NCBI GenBank assembly: GCA_035293565.1
Contig: DATGMP010000162.1
Span: forward strand, 10,969 to 74,968
Length of the DNA stretch: 64,000 bases
Origin: DATGMP01 sp035293565
Lineage (GTDB): Bacteria > Pseudomonadota > Alphaproteobacteria > BOG-932 > Roseiterribacteraceae
Direction: 5' to 3'
Of this stretch, positions 37,070 through 45,412 are shown one piece after another (positions within the stretch are counted from its first letter, which is position 1; the number at the start of each line of letters is the position of its first letter). The notes beneath the pieces were generated by a model that searched no databases, had not been told where the DNA came from, and saw only the letters and a program-made list of their open reading frames with translations. A program made the position numbers and the translations under genes.

Positions 37070-37423
37070 GTCAGCTCAGATAACACCCGGGTTCACTCAG
37101 TTCAAGCTGAGCCCTACCGCTCTAACGCTCCGGACGGGACCTTCTCCTTTCATGACTCGCGAAGCCCAGCGCCGGATTGCGCTTACGGCGTCAACGTGCC
37201 TCGCGTCATAAGTGAGGGCGAAGTGTGCAGCCGGAGCGTTGGTGCTGAGGAAGCAAGCGGCATGCAATCGGACGAGCCGAAACTACGAGCCCTCATGCTT
37301 CCTGGCCAGGATCGATTGCATCAAGACGAGATATCTCAAGGGACCGCGGTCGGCGACCTTCGTCTATTTCGGGCAACGCGCACCCGATTTAACCACCGAA
37401 CCGGCTTCCGCTGGGTGGCTCAA
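37070..37423. other. Intergenic region, no gene seen
   Basis: 354 bp between divergent genes. Short frames here have no protein-like features. It probably holds the promoters of the copper oxidase array and of the DUF2938 gene; no consensus was seen. Confidence 0.3.
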
Positions 37424-37909
37424 ATGATGGAACTGGCCGAGATCTTGGCAATGGGCGTTGTCGCCACCTTGGCGACCGATCTCTGGCAGCGCGTGCTGCA
37501 GGCGACGGGATTTCCGCCGGCAAACTGGGGGCTGATCGGTCGGTGGATAGCATGGTGCTTGCGCGGCAAATTTGTTCACAGGTCAATTGCTGCCACACCT
37601 AGCGTCCGTGGCGAGCTGGCCATCGGCTGGGCATTCCACTACGCGGTCGGAATCGTCTACGCAGCTCTCTATCTCGCGATCATGCGGATCGGATTCGACT
37701 CTCAGCCGACCCTCGTTTCAGCCGTTGTTTTCGCAATCGTGCTGCTCGTCGCGCCATGGTTTGTCACGCAACCCGCTCTCGGTCTCGGGTTCATGGCTTC
37801 ACGGACGCCAAAACCCTTCGCGGTGCGCGCCATTAACGTATCTGTGCACGCCGTGTTTGGCGCCGGCCTCTATGTCGGAGCGGTCGCTGCGCGTCTTGGC
37901 GGCGCGTAA
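37424..37909 (+). CDS. DUF2938 membrane protein
   Basis: 161 residues, four or five membrane segments: EILAMGVVATLATDLWQRVL and FPPANWGLIGRWIAWCLRGK, with GELAIGWAFHYAVGIVYAALY. This is the DUF2938 wording. The frame is open far upstream but only the ATG at 37424 gives a family-like start. Function unknown. Confidence 0.85.
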   Translation: MMELAEILAMGVVATLATDLWQRVLQATGFPPANWGLIGRWIAWCLRGKFVHRSIAATPSVRGELAIGWAFHYAVGIVYAALYLAIMRIGFDSQPTLVSAVVFAIVLLVAPWFVTQPALGLGFMASRTPKPFAVRAINVSVHAVFGAGLYVGAVAARLGGA

Positions 37910-37984
37910 GTCGTTCGCACGGGTTCGACGGCGTCAGACGCCGAACAGGAAGCAGACGCAGTCATCACAGTAGGAGTGAGGCCT

Positions 37985-38128
37985 ATGATGACGAATGAAA
38001 TGATGAGCGGAGCGCCGATGATGTGGGGCATGGGGCTCGTCGGAGTCTTGATCATCGTCGTGCTGATTCTGGCGGTCGCCGCGCTCATCAAGTATCTCTT
38101 TTTCTCCAATCAGAAATCCGGTCGATGA
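37985..38128 (+). CDS. Small Met-rich single-pass membrane protein
   Basis: 47 residues: MMTNEMMSGAPMMWGMGLVG, then one hydrophobic helix (VLIIVVLILAVAALIKYLFF). ATG has AGGAG 9 bases upstream. Such short proteins commonly sit next to cytochrome c or copper genes; methionines may bind copper (inference). Confidence 0.7.
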   Translation: MMTNEMMSGAPMMWGMGLVGVLIIVVLILAVAALIKYLFFSNQKSGR

Positions 38129-38176
38129 GAAGCCGACTGTGATCGCGGGGACCAAAGGTCCGGAGAGGCGCTCGAA

Positions 38177-38662
38177 GTGCATTATATCGGCAGAACTTGG
38201 CTCCTCATGGGGTGCGCCTTGGCGCTCGCAGTGGCGGCGGGCGTCATCTGGTACGTACCGCGCGGCGCTTCAACCGGGGCCAATCCTGACGATCTAAAAC
38301 TTGTCTCTCTCGGAGCCGCAGTATACGCGCAGCGCTGCGCCTCATGTCATGGCGTGCATTTGGAAGGGCAGCCAAACTGGCGTGAGCATCTGCCAAACGG
38401 TCGGCTTCCAGCACCGCCTCATAGTGCCGAAGGCCACACCTGGCATCACTCCGACCAGCAATTGTTCGAGATGACGAAGAACGGACCGTCAAGCCTCGTG
38501 CCGGGCTATGAAAGCGATATGCCCGGCTTCAAGGACGAACTGACAGACCCCGAGATCTGGGCCGTGTTGGCCTATATCAAAAGCACTTGGCCGCCGGACA
38601 TCAAAGCACGCCAGGAGCGGATCAACCAACAAGCGGCGGCAAACCGGGAGCAACGCCAATAG
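38177..38662 (+). CDS. Cytochrome c, class I
   Basis: 161 residues; signal/anchor helix (LLMGCALALAVAAGVIWY), haem site QRCASCHGVH (Cys54, Cys57, His58) and a Met ligand near YESDMPGF. GTG start at 38177. Could accept electrons from the multicopper oxidase pathway; not shown here. Confidence 0.9.
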   Translation: MHYIGRTWLLMGCALALAVAAGVIWYVPRGASTGANPDDLKLVSLGAAVYAQRCASCHGVHLEGQPNWREHLPNGRLPAPPHSAEGHTWHHSDQQLFEMTKNGPSSLVPGYESDMPGFKDELTDPEIWAVLAYIKSTWPPDIKARQERINQQAAANREQRQ

Positions 38663-38685
38663 AGCGCGGCGGCATAGGGCCCGAA

Positions 38686-39116
38686 TCAAATCGAAGCTCG
38701 ATTTGATGATGCGTGGGGCGCGAGCGCCTCGATGATGCGGCACTCCGCGATCCTGCCTCCATGACACTGTCCGATGACATACCGCAGCTCGTCGGCCAGC
38801 GATGTCAGATCGGCGATCTTGCGCTCGACCTCGGCGAGGTGATGTCGGGCGATGCCATCAACCTCGCCCAATCACGGTCCCGCTCATCACTGAGCGCGAG
38901 CAGCGCCCGGATATCTCCGATGCTGAAACCAAGATCTCTACTTCGGCGGATGAAGCTCAGCCGGTTCAGGTGTTCGGACCCGTAGGAACGGTAATTTCCG
39001 GCGGTTCGAGGCAGCGCGAGCAGGAGGCCGACATGCTCATACCATCTTATGGTCCCGACCTGGATATCGGTCGCTTTCGCCAGATCGCCGATGCTCAGCC
39101 CCGGTTTTTTGAGCAT
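38686..39116 (-). pseudogene. PbrR/CadR-like MerR-family regulator, frameshifted
   Basis: N-terminal part (SIGDLAKATDIQVGTIRWYEHVG, then RLSFIRRSRDLGFSIGDIRAL) is in the frame from 39116. The continuation (EVDGIARHHLAEVERKIADL, then VIGQCHGGRIAECRIIEAL with the metal-binding Cys) is in another frame. One base missing near 38866-38874 explains it. The C-terminal Cys pattern and the operator at 39121 suggest a Pb/Cd/Zn-type sensor. Could be an assembly error. Confidence 0.8.
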
Positions 39117-39120
39117 GCCC

Positions 39121-39151
39121 TTGATCCTATAGTGACTATAGGGTGCATCCT
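39121..39151 (+). promoter_or_regulatory. MerR-family metal-responsive promoter
   Basis: TTGATC (-35) and CATCCT (-10) separated by 19 bp, with the dyad CCTATAG-TGA-CTATAGG lying just after the -35 box. This is the Pb/Cd/Zn-type layout (PbrR, CadR, ZntR). It drives the CDF gene starting at 39184; the regulator lies on the other strand. Confidence 0.7.
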
Positions 39152-39183
39152 ACACGGCATCGCCGATCACGTCAGATTCCGCC

Positions 39184-39828
39184 ATGGCCGCGTCCTGTTG
39201 TAACGATAATTGCTCGCCATCGCCGCCGCTCAAGCCGGATGCGCGCTATCGACACATCCTATGGATCGCGCTTGGGATCAATGCGGCCATGTTCGTCGTC
39301 GAGATCGGGGCGAGCATCGCTGCCGGTAGCGTCAGCCTGCGGGCGGACGCGCTCGATTTCCTCGGTGATGCCGCCAACTACGCGCTGGCGCTCTTGGTCT
39401 TCGGTCTTGCCTTGCGCTGGCGCGCTTCGGCGGCATTGCTGAAGGGTGGCGTGATGGGCGCCTTCGGGGTCTGGGTTGCCACGAGCACGATCTATTATGC
39501 TGTGGCAGGCACCGTGCCCAGGGCGGACCTCATGGGCGGCATCGGGTTCGTCGCGCTCGCTGCAAATCTCACCGTCGCCGGATTGCTGTACCGCTATCGC
39601 CAGAGCGACAGCCAGGCCCTCTCGGTCTGGCTTTGCACCCGCAACGATGTTTTGATCAATCTCGCGGTGATCGCCGCCGGCGCCGGCGTCTGGGCTTCCA
39701 ATACCCGCTGGCCGGATATCGCGGTCGCTGCCGTCATTGCCTATTTGGGCCTCTCCTCGGCGACGCGGATCATCCGGCGCGCCATGGGCGAAATCCGCTC
39801 GGCGAGCGTGATGGCGCCTGCGGAGTAG
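39184..39828 (+). CDS. Cation diffusion facilitator (CDF-type) transporter
   Basis: 214 residues: Cys-rich start (MAASCCNDNC), then the CDF membrane domain with SLRADALDFLGDAANYALAL (Asp55, Asp58, Asp62) and CTRNDVLINLAVIAAGAGV. The usual cytoplasmic C-terminal domain is absent. Probably exports Zn, Cd or Pb under the promoter at 39121. The N-terminal cysteines may sense or bind metal. Confidence 0.87.
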   Translation: MAASCCNDNCSPSPPLKPDARYRHILWIALGINAAMFVVEIGASIAAGSVSLRADALDFLGDAANYALALLVFGLALRWRASAALLKGGVMGAFGVWVATSTIYYAVAGTVPRADLMGGIGFVALAANLTVAGLLYRYRQSDSQALSVWLCTRNDVLINLAVIAAGAGVWASNTRWPDIAVAAVIAYLGLSSATRIIRRAMGEIRSASVMAPAE

Positions 39829-39906
39829 TCCGACTAAAACTAAGGCCGAAGCTTTCTCCGAGGGCGTTGATCTTGGAAGCCGTGCGATTTAACGCGGCTC
39901 AATGCA

Positions 39907-39966
39907 TTTTACCCGGCTCCATTTTGGTCCAATTTTGGTCCAATGAATCGCTGGAATCGGGTAAAA
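39907..39966. repeat. Repeats near the ICE end (possible integrase arm sites)
   Basis: Two tandem copies of ATTTTGGTCCA (39921-39931, 39932-39942) lie between inverted repeats TTTTACCCG (39907-39915) and CGGGTAAAA (39958-39966). Such arrays near an attachment site often bind the integrase. No integrase gene is in the window. Confidence 0.45.
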
Positions 39967-40057
39967 ACGGGTCAAAGCGCCTTAAGAGCATTCGTAAGAA
40001 GTCTATTTTACTTCAATGGATTGGCGTTTTTCGTGAGATTTTTCTGTGCTTCTATTT

Positions 40058-40105
40058 CGCCCTCTCACGGCGGTAACACCGGTTCGAATCCGGTAGGGGA
40101 CGCCA
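40058..40105 (+). other. 3' fragment of tRNA-Glu(CTC): ICE attachment site
   Basis: Starts in the anticodon stem (CGCC), has anticodon loop CTCTCAC, then GGCGG, the T arm with ACCGG-TTCGAAT-CCGGT and the acceptor end AGGGGAC, discriminator G and CCA. The 5' half of the tRNA is absent and the sequence upstream is unrelated. A 48-base 3' tRNA fragment is the usual relic of tyrosine-recombinase integration. The full tRNA should be at the other end of the ICE. Confidence 0.85.
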
Positions 40106-40453
40106 AATCAGTCAAAGGCATACGTCACATTGATAAACCGCCACATGACCTATACAGCATAGATACGCCACTCTACTGCATATTTACTCTAAGTCGGGAA
40201 TAGGAAAGCTGACAGCAAGCGCCGCGGGCAGGGCAGAGCGGCGCTAGCCCTACGCGGCATTGCGACCGAGCAGATTGCGCACCGGAGACGGATACCCCGT
40301 TGCGCCCCTCGCGGATGCGGAAAGCACAGGTCCTCTCGCTTCGATTCTCGGTCTACTTGGCTAAGCGCTGGCTACCACCGAAATGCTGCTCCGGAGCTTC
40401 CGCTTGCACGGAAGCGTTTCGCTATCGCGAATCCGAAATGGTGGAGGAGTGTC

Positions 40454-41044
40454 ATGCGGAACGCTATATATCTGCTCGCAATAGCAGCCCTATGCTCCGG
40501 CCCGGCCATGGCTCAGCAGGGAACGAGCGACACCGATGCCATGCGAAAGGTGGAGAACCTGCTCGCTCCCTATAGTCAGGTCTTCAAGCAGGGCGACGCC
40601 GCTAAGCTCTCGCATTTCTACGCCGAGGATGCTGTCTACGTGGGGACGAGGGGAAAGATGGTCCACGGTCGCCAGCAGATTGAGCAGGCCTATGCCGACT
40701 TGTTCAGGCGCATCGGGCCAATACGGTCATTCGTAGACAAGGCGGAAGAAGCGCATGCGATGCCGGATGGCAGCATTTGGGCGATCGGCCATGCAACTGT
40801 CACCACGGAGAAAACCACTACCAACGTCCATTGGGCGGTCGTTGATGTGATGGGGCAGGGCGAACTCAAGGTGAGGATGCTGAGCGTAGGCGCCGACTTG
40901 TCGGCTAGTCAGGGGCAGACGGCACAAACGCCGAGCACATCCCGCACCACAAGCGGCAGCACCATGCCGAGCACAAGGAGCCCTGCGGAGGCGGGAATGC
41001 CGACAGCTGGTGGCGGAGCAGGAGCCGGCACGGGCTCGCGTTAG
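40454..41044 (+). CDS. Secreted SnoaL/DUF4440-like protein
   Basis: 196 residues: signal peptide (IYLLAIAALCSGPAMA), NTF2-like domain (ENLLAPYSQVFKQGDAAKLS, FYAEDAVYVGTRGK and VHGRQQIEQAY), and a Ser/Thr/Gly-rich C-terminal tail. Related to SgcJ/EcaC-type enzymes of unclear function. First gene beyond the ICE end. Confidence 0.82.
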   Translation: MRNAIYLLAIAALCSGPAMAQQGTSDTDAMRKVENLLAPYSQVFKQGDAAKLSHFYAEDAVYVGTRGKMVHGRQQIEQAYADLFRRIGPIRSFVDKAEEAHAMPDGSIWAIGHATVTTEKTTTNVHWAVVDVMGQGELKVRMLSVGADLSASQGQTAQTPSTSRTTSGSTMPSTRSPAEAGMPTAGGGAGAGTGSR

Positions 41045-41154
41045 CAGTGTTCTTTCGTGGTGGCGCAATCCTCAGATCAGCGCCACCACTCTAACCTTCG
41101 CTTCCGCTGAGCCTGCGATATAGCGTTGCGTCATGCTCAGCGAGGCAATCCCCG

Positions 41155-41376
41155 CTACTGCCCTCTTAGCGAGTTATGGTCTTGGCCTTTTCCTACGAAA
41201 TAGCCGAGGGTCAGACCAAGCAAGCCTGTCAGAATCTGAAGCGAGGGATTATGGGGATCTAGACCTACGATGCAGATGACTGCGATGTAGGCATCCGGCG
41301 AAGGCCGCCCCACAATCGAGCATGACGGTGGCATTGCAGAGCCGACAATCGGGTCGTACGGCACTGACGATGTCAT
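41155..41376 (-). CDS. Small membrane protein
   Basis: 73 residues. C-terminal hydrophobic segment AYIAVICIVGLDPHNPSLQI, then LTGLLGLTLGYFVGKGQDHN. Reads as a small single- or double-pass protein. The first 25 residues are weakly supported and the start may be further in. Confidence 0.45.
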   Translation of the reverse strand: MTSSVPYDPIVGSAMPPSCSIVGRPSPDAYIAVICIVGLDPHNPSLQILTGLLGLTLGYFVGKGQDHNSLRGQ

Positions 41377-41524
41377 TTGGTCGCCGAGCCCGTCCGGTCG
41401 TTTTCGGGGGCGAAGCGGAAGTTAGCCCAAGGGCATAGCCGGCTAGCTCGACGCGAATGACCCGAAGCGGACATTGACGGCTCGCTTCGACAGGCCACTC
41501 CGGCTCGCGCGCGGCCAAAACAAT

Positions 41525-42334
41525 TCAGCCTTCCGAGCGCAGGGCCGCTTCGACGCGCTGGATCAGCCGCTCGCGCATGTCAGGCTTGGCCCCGCCGAGC
41601 AGGAGGAAGACGCGGACGAGCGGCAAATAGGGCTGCATCGCCGCCGTCAGCGCCGCAGGGGCTATGCCGGCCAGCCGCGCATACTCCGCCTGCAGAACCG
41701 AATTGACCGTGGCCCGCTCCGGATCGTCGGCGTACTTCGGGTCATGCTCGGCAATCAGGACATGGCATTGTGCAATCTCGTAGGCGGCAGGCGCACGAGT
41801 CGCGCCGAGCCAGTCGATCAGCCTCGGACCCTGCGCCGTCATGATCACGTTGTCGGGGCGAAGATCGGAATGGCACAGCACGTCATCGGGCGCGAGGTGC
41901 TCGATCAGCGCGAGGACGCCGGTGGTGATGCGCTCCGGAAGCACGCTGCCGCCGAACCGCAATCTGGCGTCCATCGCCTCGCGCAGCGAGAGTACGTCCC
42001 TCGGCGGCCGCGTCTTGTGAACGGCAAGGCAGAGCGTCGCAAGGATTGCGCCCGATTGTTCACACGTGATGGCGCCGGTGCGCGTAGCCTGCGCCAGGGT
42101 CGGCCCATCGAACCGCGGCAGCACGATGCCAAAGCGGCCGTCCATGGTGACTTCGCCGAGCACCTCCGGCGCTGGGCCGCCGGCGGCGAAGACCGCGCGG
42201 GTCATTCGCGTCTCGTGCTGGACGACCCACTGCGGGATACCTGGCTTGGATAACTTGACGACCTGACCGGGCGCCCAGGCATAGACATCAGCGAAGACGC
42301 CTTCGCCGATCTTCTCTCCCAGCGATCTCTGCAT
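41525..42334 (-). CDS. Aminoglycoside phosphotransferase-family kinase
   Basis: 269 residues from the ATG at 42334 (GGAG upstream; longer frame to 42376 not favoured). Kinase core: VLCHSDLRPDNVIMT (catalytic Asp) and RLIDWLGATRAPAAYEIA. N-terminal lobe GEGVFADVYAWAPGQVVKL with a glycine loop. Substrate unknown; not necessarily an antibiotic. Confidence 0.87.
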   Translation of the reverse strand: MQRSLGEKIGEGVFADVYAWAPGQVVKLSKPGIPQWVVQHETRMTRAVFAAGGPAPEVLGEVTMDGRFGIVLPRFDGPTLAQATRTGAITCEQSGAILATLCLAVHKTRPPRDVLSLREAMDARLRFGGSVLPERITTGVLALIEHLAPDDVLCHSDLRPDNVIMTAQGPRLIDWLGATRAPAAYEIAQCHVLIAEHDPKYADDPERATVNSVLQAEYARLAGIAPAALTAAMQPYLPLVRVFLLLGGAKPDMRERLIQRVEAALRSEG

Positions 42335-42674
42335 GCCCGTTCTCCGCTGTGCTGTGGATACACCGGCGGCGAGCAAAAAGGAACCCCTCTCGGCGCGGGG
42401 CCGCCGACACTATGATTGCCTTCCAACCTGCAGAGACCTTCGTCCACTCCGCTAAACGGTGCCCAAGTCCGGTTGTGGCACATCGCGTCAGGCCTCCGCC
42501 ATGCAGCAGTCTGTCGCGATCGGAGCGAGGCGATTGCGAACACGATGGTGAGAACCGTCACTACGATAAATCAGGAAAGAGGGGCATAGTGACGCGCGAC
42601 GAGTCCGGACTGGACGATTGCCGCTCGCGGATGTTTCCCTGAAGCGCGAATGTCTATTGCTGCGGAGACCGGGC

Positions 42675-42833
42675 GTGCGAGTTCCATCCGTCTTTCTGAT
42701 CGTTGTCTTTGGGCTTTCTGGGTGCATTTCCTACACGGCGGGACCCACGGTGGTCCTTCCGCCGGGCGCCACCGTCGTCTGCGCCAACGGCCAGCCGGCG
42801 GTTCTCGCGAATGGCGCCTACCACTGCTATTGA
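42675..42833 (+). CDS. Small lipoprotein
   Basis: 52 residues from a GTG start (GGAGACC upstream). Signal with lipobox: VFLIVVFGLSGC. Mature part has two more Cys (VVCANGQPAV, GAYHCY). Probably an outer- or inner-membrane lipoprotein of unknown function. The frame is open upstream without a good start. Confidence 0.6.
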   Translation: MRVPSVFLIVVFGLSGCISYTAGPTVVLPPGATVVCANGQPAVLANGAYHCY

Positions 42834-43068
42834 GGCCGTAACCCTCCACTGCTCCCGTCACTGTTAGAAGTGAGGGAATCGACGCTCTCTCAAGAGAGCG
42901 AACTGACACCGCGCCGACCCTTTTTTATGTACTGACATAGTCGCCGGACATGGCTCCGCTTGCCACCCAACGCTACTTTAGCAATCGTTGAGTTCATCGC
43001 CCTGCGACGATCAGCGCGTCGCCGTCGTAAAGACCGTCCCGAACCTATAGATTAGATATACCGCTCCG

Positions 43069-43329
43069 TTGCCGGATGACGGCTTGGATGGCTTTTTCGT
43101 GCTGGACTTGGTCTATGCGTTGGCTACATGCGAACCACCGAACCCGCGTCGTCAAGGTGCCACATGGCCCGACCTTCGCTCCCCGCTGCTCGTTCTCGCA
43201 CTATGCGCGACCCCGCTCCTCTTGGCCGGCTGCTCCACTGGGCCAGGTTATGACCCGAACGGACCGCGGAATTTTGAAGGGCTGCTCGTCGATCCGCGCA
43301 CCGGCATCACCTTGCCGGGCCAGGGATGA
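43069..43329 (+). CDS. Small lipoprotein
   Basis: Lipobox LLAGCSTGPGYDPNGPRN follows the hydrophobic PLLVLALCATPLLLAGC; the end reads VDPRTGITLPGQG. The listed TTG start is uncertain; a second TTG near 43120 would fit better. Mature part is short (about 35 residues). Function unknown. Confidence 0.55.
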   Translation: MPDDGLDGFFVLDLVYALATCEPPNPRRQGATWPDLRSPLLVLALCATPLLLAGCSTGPGYDPNGPRNFEGLLVDPRTGITLPGQG

Positions 43330-43360
43330 TTATTGCCTGTTCAATGAGCGGTGCTGAGCG

Positions 43361-43618
43361 ATGAAACTCCGCGATGTCGAGCTGAACCGGGTGATGGGGC
43401 GAGCGAAGGCGTGGCTGGGCGCCCAATGGGACGTTGGCGCGGCGGCACGATTGGGCGTGACCGTTGGCATCGCTTATGCCCTCTTCTATGCCGTGACCGT
43501 GCCCGGCTTCGGCCTGGAAGCGCTCATCGGCAAGTCGGGGCACTTATTCGGGAGCTTGGTGATAGGCGGCGTCGTCTTCGCCCTCGTCGCTTCGATCCGG
43601 AATCTCTTCCTCAGGTAA
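43361..43618 (+). CDS. Small membrane protein
   Basis: 85 residues: N-terminal helix (KLRDVELNRVMGRAKAWLGAQ), two hydrophobic segments (LGVTVGIAYALFYAVTVPG, LVIGGVVFALVASIRNLFL). Overlaps no other gene. No family recognised. Confidence 0.65.
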   Translation: MKLRDVELNRVMGRAKAWLGAQWDVGAAARLGVTVGIAYALFYAVTVPGFGLEALIGKSGHLFGSLVIGGVVFALVASIRNLFLR

Positions 43619-43710
43619 CGCCATGTCGGCGCGCCACCGCCATGTTTCACGCCACGCGATGCGCGTGCCGCGCGAAGCCGGGCGGCGCGGGTGTACGTTC
43701 TACAAATCGC

Positions 43711-44883
43711 ATGACCACCCCGTCCCCAGCATTGTTGCGCTTTCTCCTTCTCTACGGCGCGATCTACGCAGCGTTTGGCGTGCAATCACCCTTTCTGCCG
43801 CCGCTTCTCGCGCATCTGGGGCTGGGGCCTGAACTCATCGGGTTGGCGCTGGGCGTCAGCACCGCCGCGCGGATCATTGCCGGGCAGGTGGCGGGGCGCA
43901 TTGCCGATGCGCGGGGCAGACCGAAATCGGTGCTGGGCCTCTGTCTGGTTTTGTCGGCGCTCGCCAGCCTCGGCTATCTCTGGGCAGGCGGGATATGGGC
44001 CGTCATTCTGGTCTCGGTCCTGCAATCGACGGCGCTGGCGCCCATCGCGCCCATCGCGGACGCGCTGGCCCTGCCCAGCGCCGCAGCGGCGCGATCGGAT
44101 GGGTCCGCGCCTGGCTTTCCCTATGGCTGGGTTCGTGGAGCGGGCTCGGCGGCCTTCATCATCGGCGCCATCGGCGGCGGTGCCGCCGTGTCGCGGCACG
44201 GCATTTCCGTCGTGGTCTGGCTCAATGCGGTTCTGCTGCTCGCCGCCACCGCCACGCTTGCGGGATTGCCGGTGTTGCGGCGTGTCCCGGTCGCGCAGGC
44301 CGCCCAACACGGTGCGGTCAGAACCTTGTTGCGCATGCCGCTGTTCCGCCGCGTCACCCTGGTGGCGGCGCTTGTCCTTGGCAGCCATGCGCTCCATGAC
44401 AGCTTTGCGATGATCCGCTGGGCCCAGGCCGGCATCGGCGCCGAAGCCGCGGGGCTTCTATGGGCCGAATCGGTGGCGGCGGAAGTGGTGGTGTTTCTCG
44501 TCATCGGCCCGCCCTTGTTGAACGCGCTCGGACCGCGCGGCACGGCCTTGCTCGCGGCTGCGGCGGGGGCCGTGCGGTGGGCGGTCTCGGCACAGACCGC
44601 CTGGCTCCCCGCGGTCGCGATGATACAGCCGCTCCACGGCATCACCTTCGCGCTCCTGCATCTCGCCTGCATGCGGCTCCTGGCCGAGATCGTGCCAAGC
44701 GGCATGGCGGCGACGGCATTGACCCTCTACGGCACCGTTGCCGTCGGCGCCACGGCGGCACTGCTCACGGTCGCGTCGGGCGCCATCTACGCGCATTTCG
44801 GCGCCCTCGGCTTCTGGTCCATGACGGCGCTTTGCCTCGCGGCGATGCCGGTCGCCTGGGGCTTGCGCGCGAGCAACCACTGA
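43711..44883 (+). CDS. MFS transporter (phenylpropionate-permease-like)
   Basis: 390 residues, about twelve membrane segments. ALLRFLLLYGAIYAAFGVQ and ARIIAGQVAGRIADARGRPKSV fit the MFS-1-like group including HcaT/3-phenylpropionate permeases. The frame opens much earlier (43351), but the family start is at 43711. Substrate not determined. Confidence 0.85.
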   Translation: MTTPSPALLRFLLLYGAIYAAFGVQSPFLPPLLAHLGLGPELIGLALGVSTAARIIAGQVAGRIADARGRPKSVLGLCLVLSALASLGYLWAGGIWAVILVSVLQSTALAPIAPIADALALPSAAAARSDGSAPGFPYGWVRGAGSAAFIIGAIGGGAAVSRHGISVVVWLNAVLLLAATATLAGLPVLRRVPVAQAAQHGAVRTLLRMPLFRRVTLVAALVLGSHALHDSFAMIRWAQAGIGAEAAGLLWAESVAAEVVVFLVIGPPLLNALGPRGTALLAAAAGAVRWAVSAQTAWLPAVAMIQPLHGITFALLHLACMRLLAEIVPSGMAATALTLYGTVAVGATAALLTVASGAIYAHFGALGFWSMTALCLAAMPVAWGLRASNH

Positions 44884-44886
44884 GCG

Positions 44887-45168
44887 TTACTCGCTCCTCC
44901 GCGCCGTGCCGAACCCATGGCGCCACCGCTCCAGGCTCACGACCTTCTTCCGGCATTCGAGGTGCCTTGCGACGAGCAGGAGCTTCAACTCGGTATGCAA
45001 CCGCTTCAGCACGATTAGGGTGCAGAGATCGGTGGGGTTCAATTGACGGGACCTCGCTTCCGCCAGATTGATGGTGCGGTCGAGGCGCCTGAGCGCGGCC
45101 TCGACGCGCGGCCTCGTCAAGGGCGGCGCATGGGTTTTCCCCTTCTTCACGGCGGCTGCTGCATCCAC
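44887..45168 (-). CDS. Hypothetical helical protein
   Basis: 93 residues: PLTRPRVEAALRRLDRTINL, then LCTLIVLKRLHTELKLLLVA and a basic tail. Protein-like, convergent with the MFS gene (3 bases apart). No family recognised. Confidence 0.45.
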   Translation of the reverse strand: MDAAAAVKKGKTHAPPLTRPRVEAALRRLDRTINLAEARSRQLNPTDLCTLIVLKRLHTELKLLLVARHLECRKKVVSLERWRHGFGTARRSE

Positions 45169-45412
45169 GGCGCGTCACCTCGATGCCCTCGAAGAAGTCA
45201 ACGGTCTCTTCAGCAACAAGGTCCCAGGGTCGAAGGATCTAATCCTGGTGGCCGCCCGCGCCTTTTCTTGCGATTTACGACAATTCGGCGACTTCGTGAT
45301 AAGATGCTTCGCTGTTGCGCGCGGATTGTCGGGTCATGGCAGGTCGAGGCCGGTATCTTGGATGGCGACGGTAAAATCGGGGCCGGCCATAGCACCTTCT
45401 TGAGTTGAGGCC

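Larger units (their letters stand above)
39829..40453. other. ICE right end and flanking DNA, no gene
   Basis: 625 bp with no supportable gene. It contains the att region with direct and inverted repeats (39907-39966), the tRNA-Glu 3' fragment at 40058-40105, then 350 bp of chromosomal sequence before the gene at 40454. Short open frames here lack protein-like composition. Confidence 0.5.

Noticed and set aside
36884..37423. Long 5' extension of the DUF2938 frame
   Set aside because: Low-complexity and Arg-rich until the ATG at 37424, where membrane-protein sequence begins.
40058..40105. Functional tRNA gene
   Set aside because: The 5' half (acceptor strand and D arm) is missing, so it cannot fold as a tRNA.
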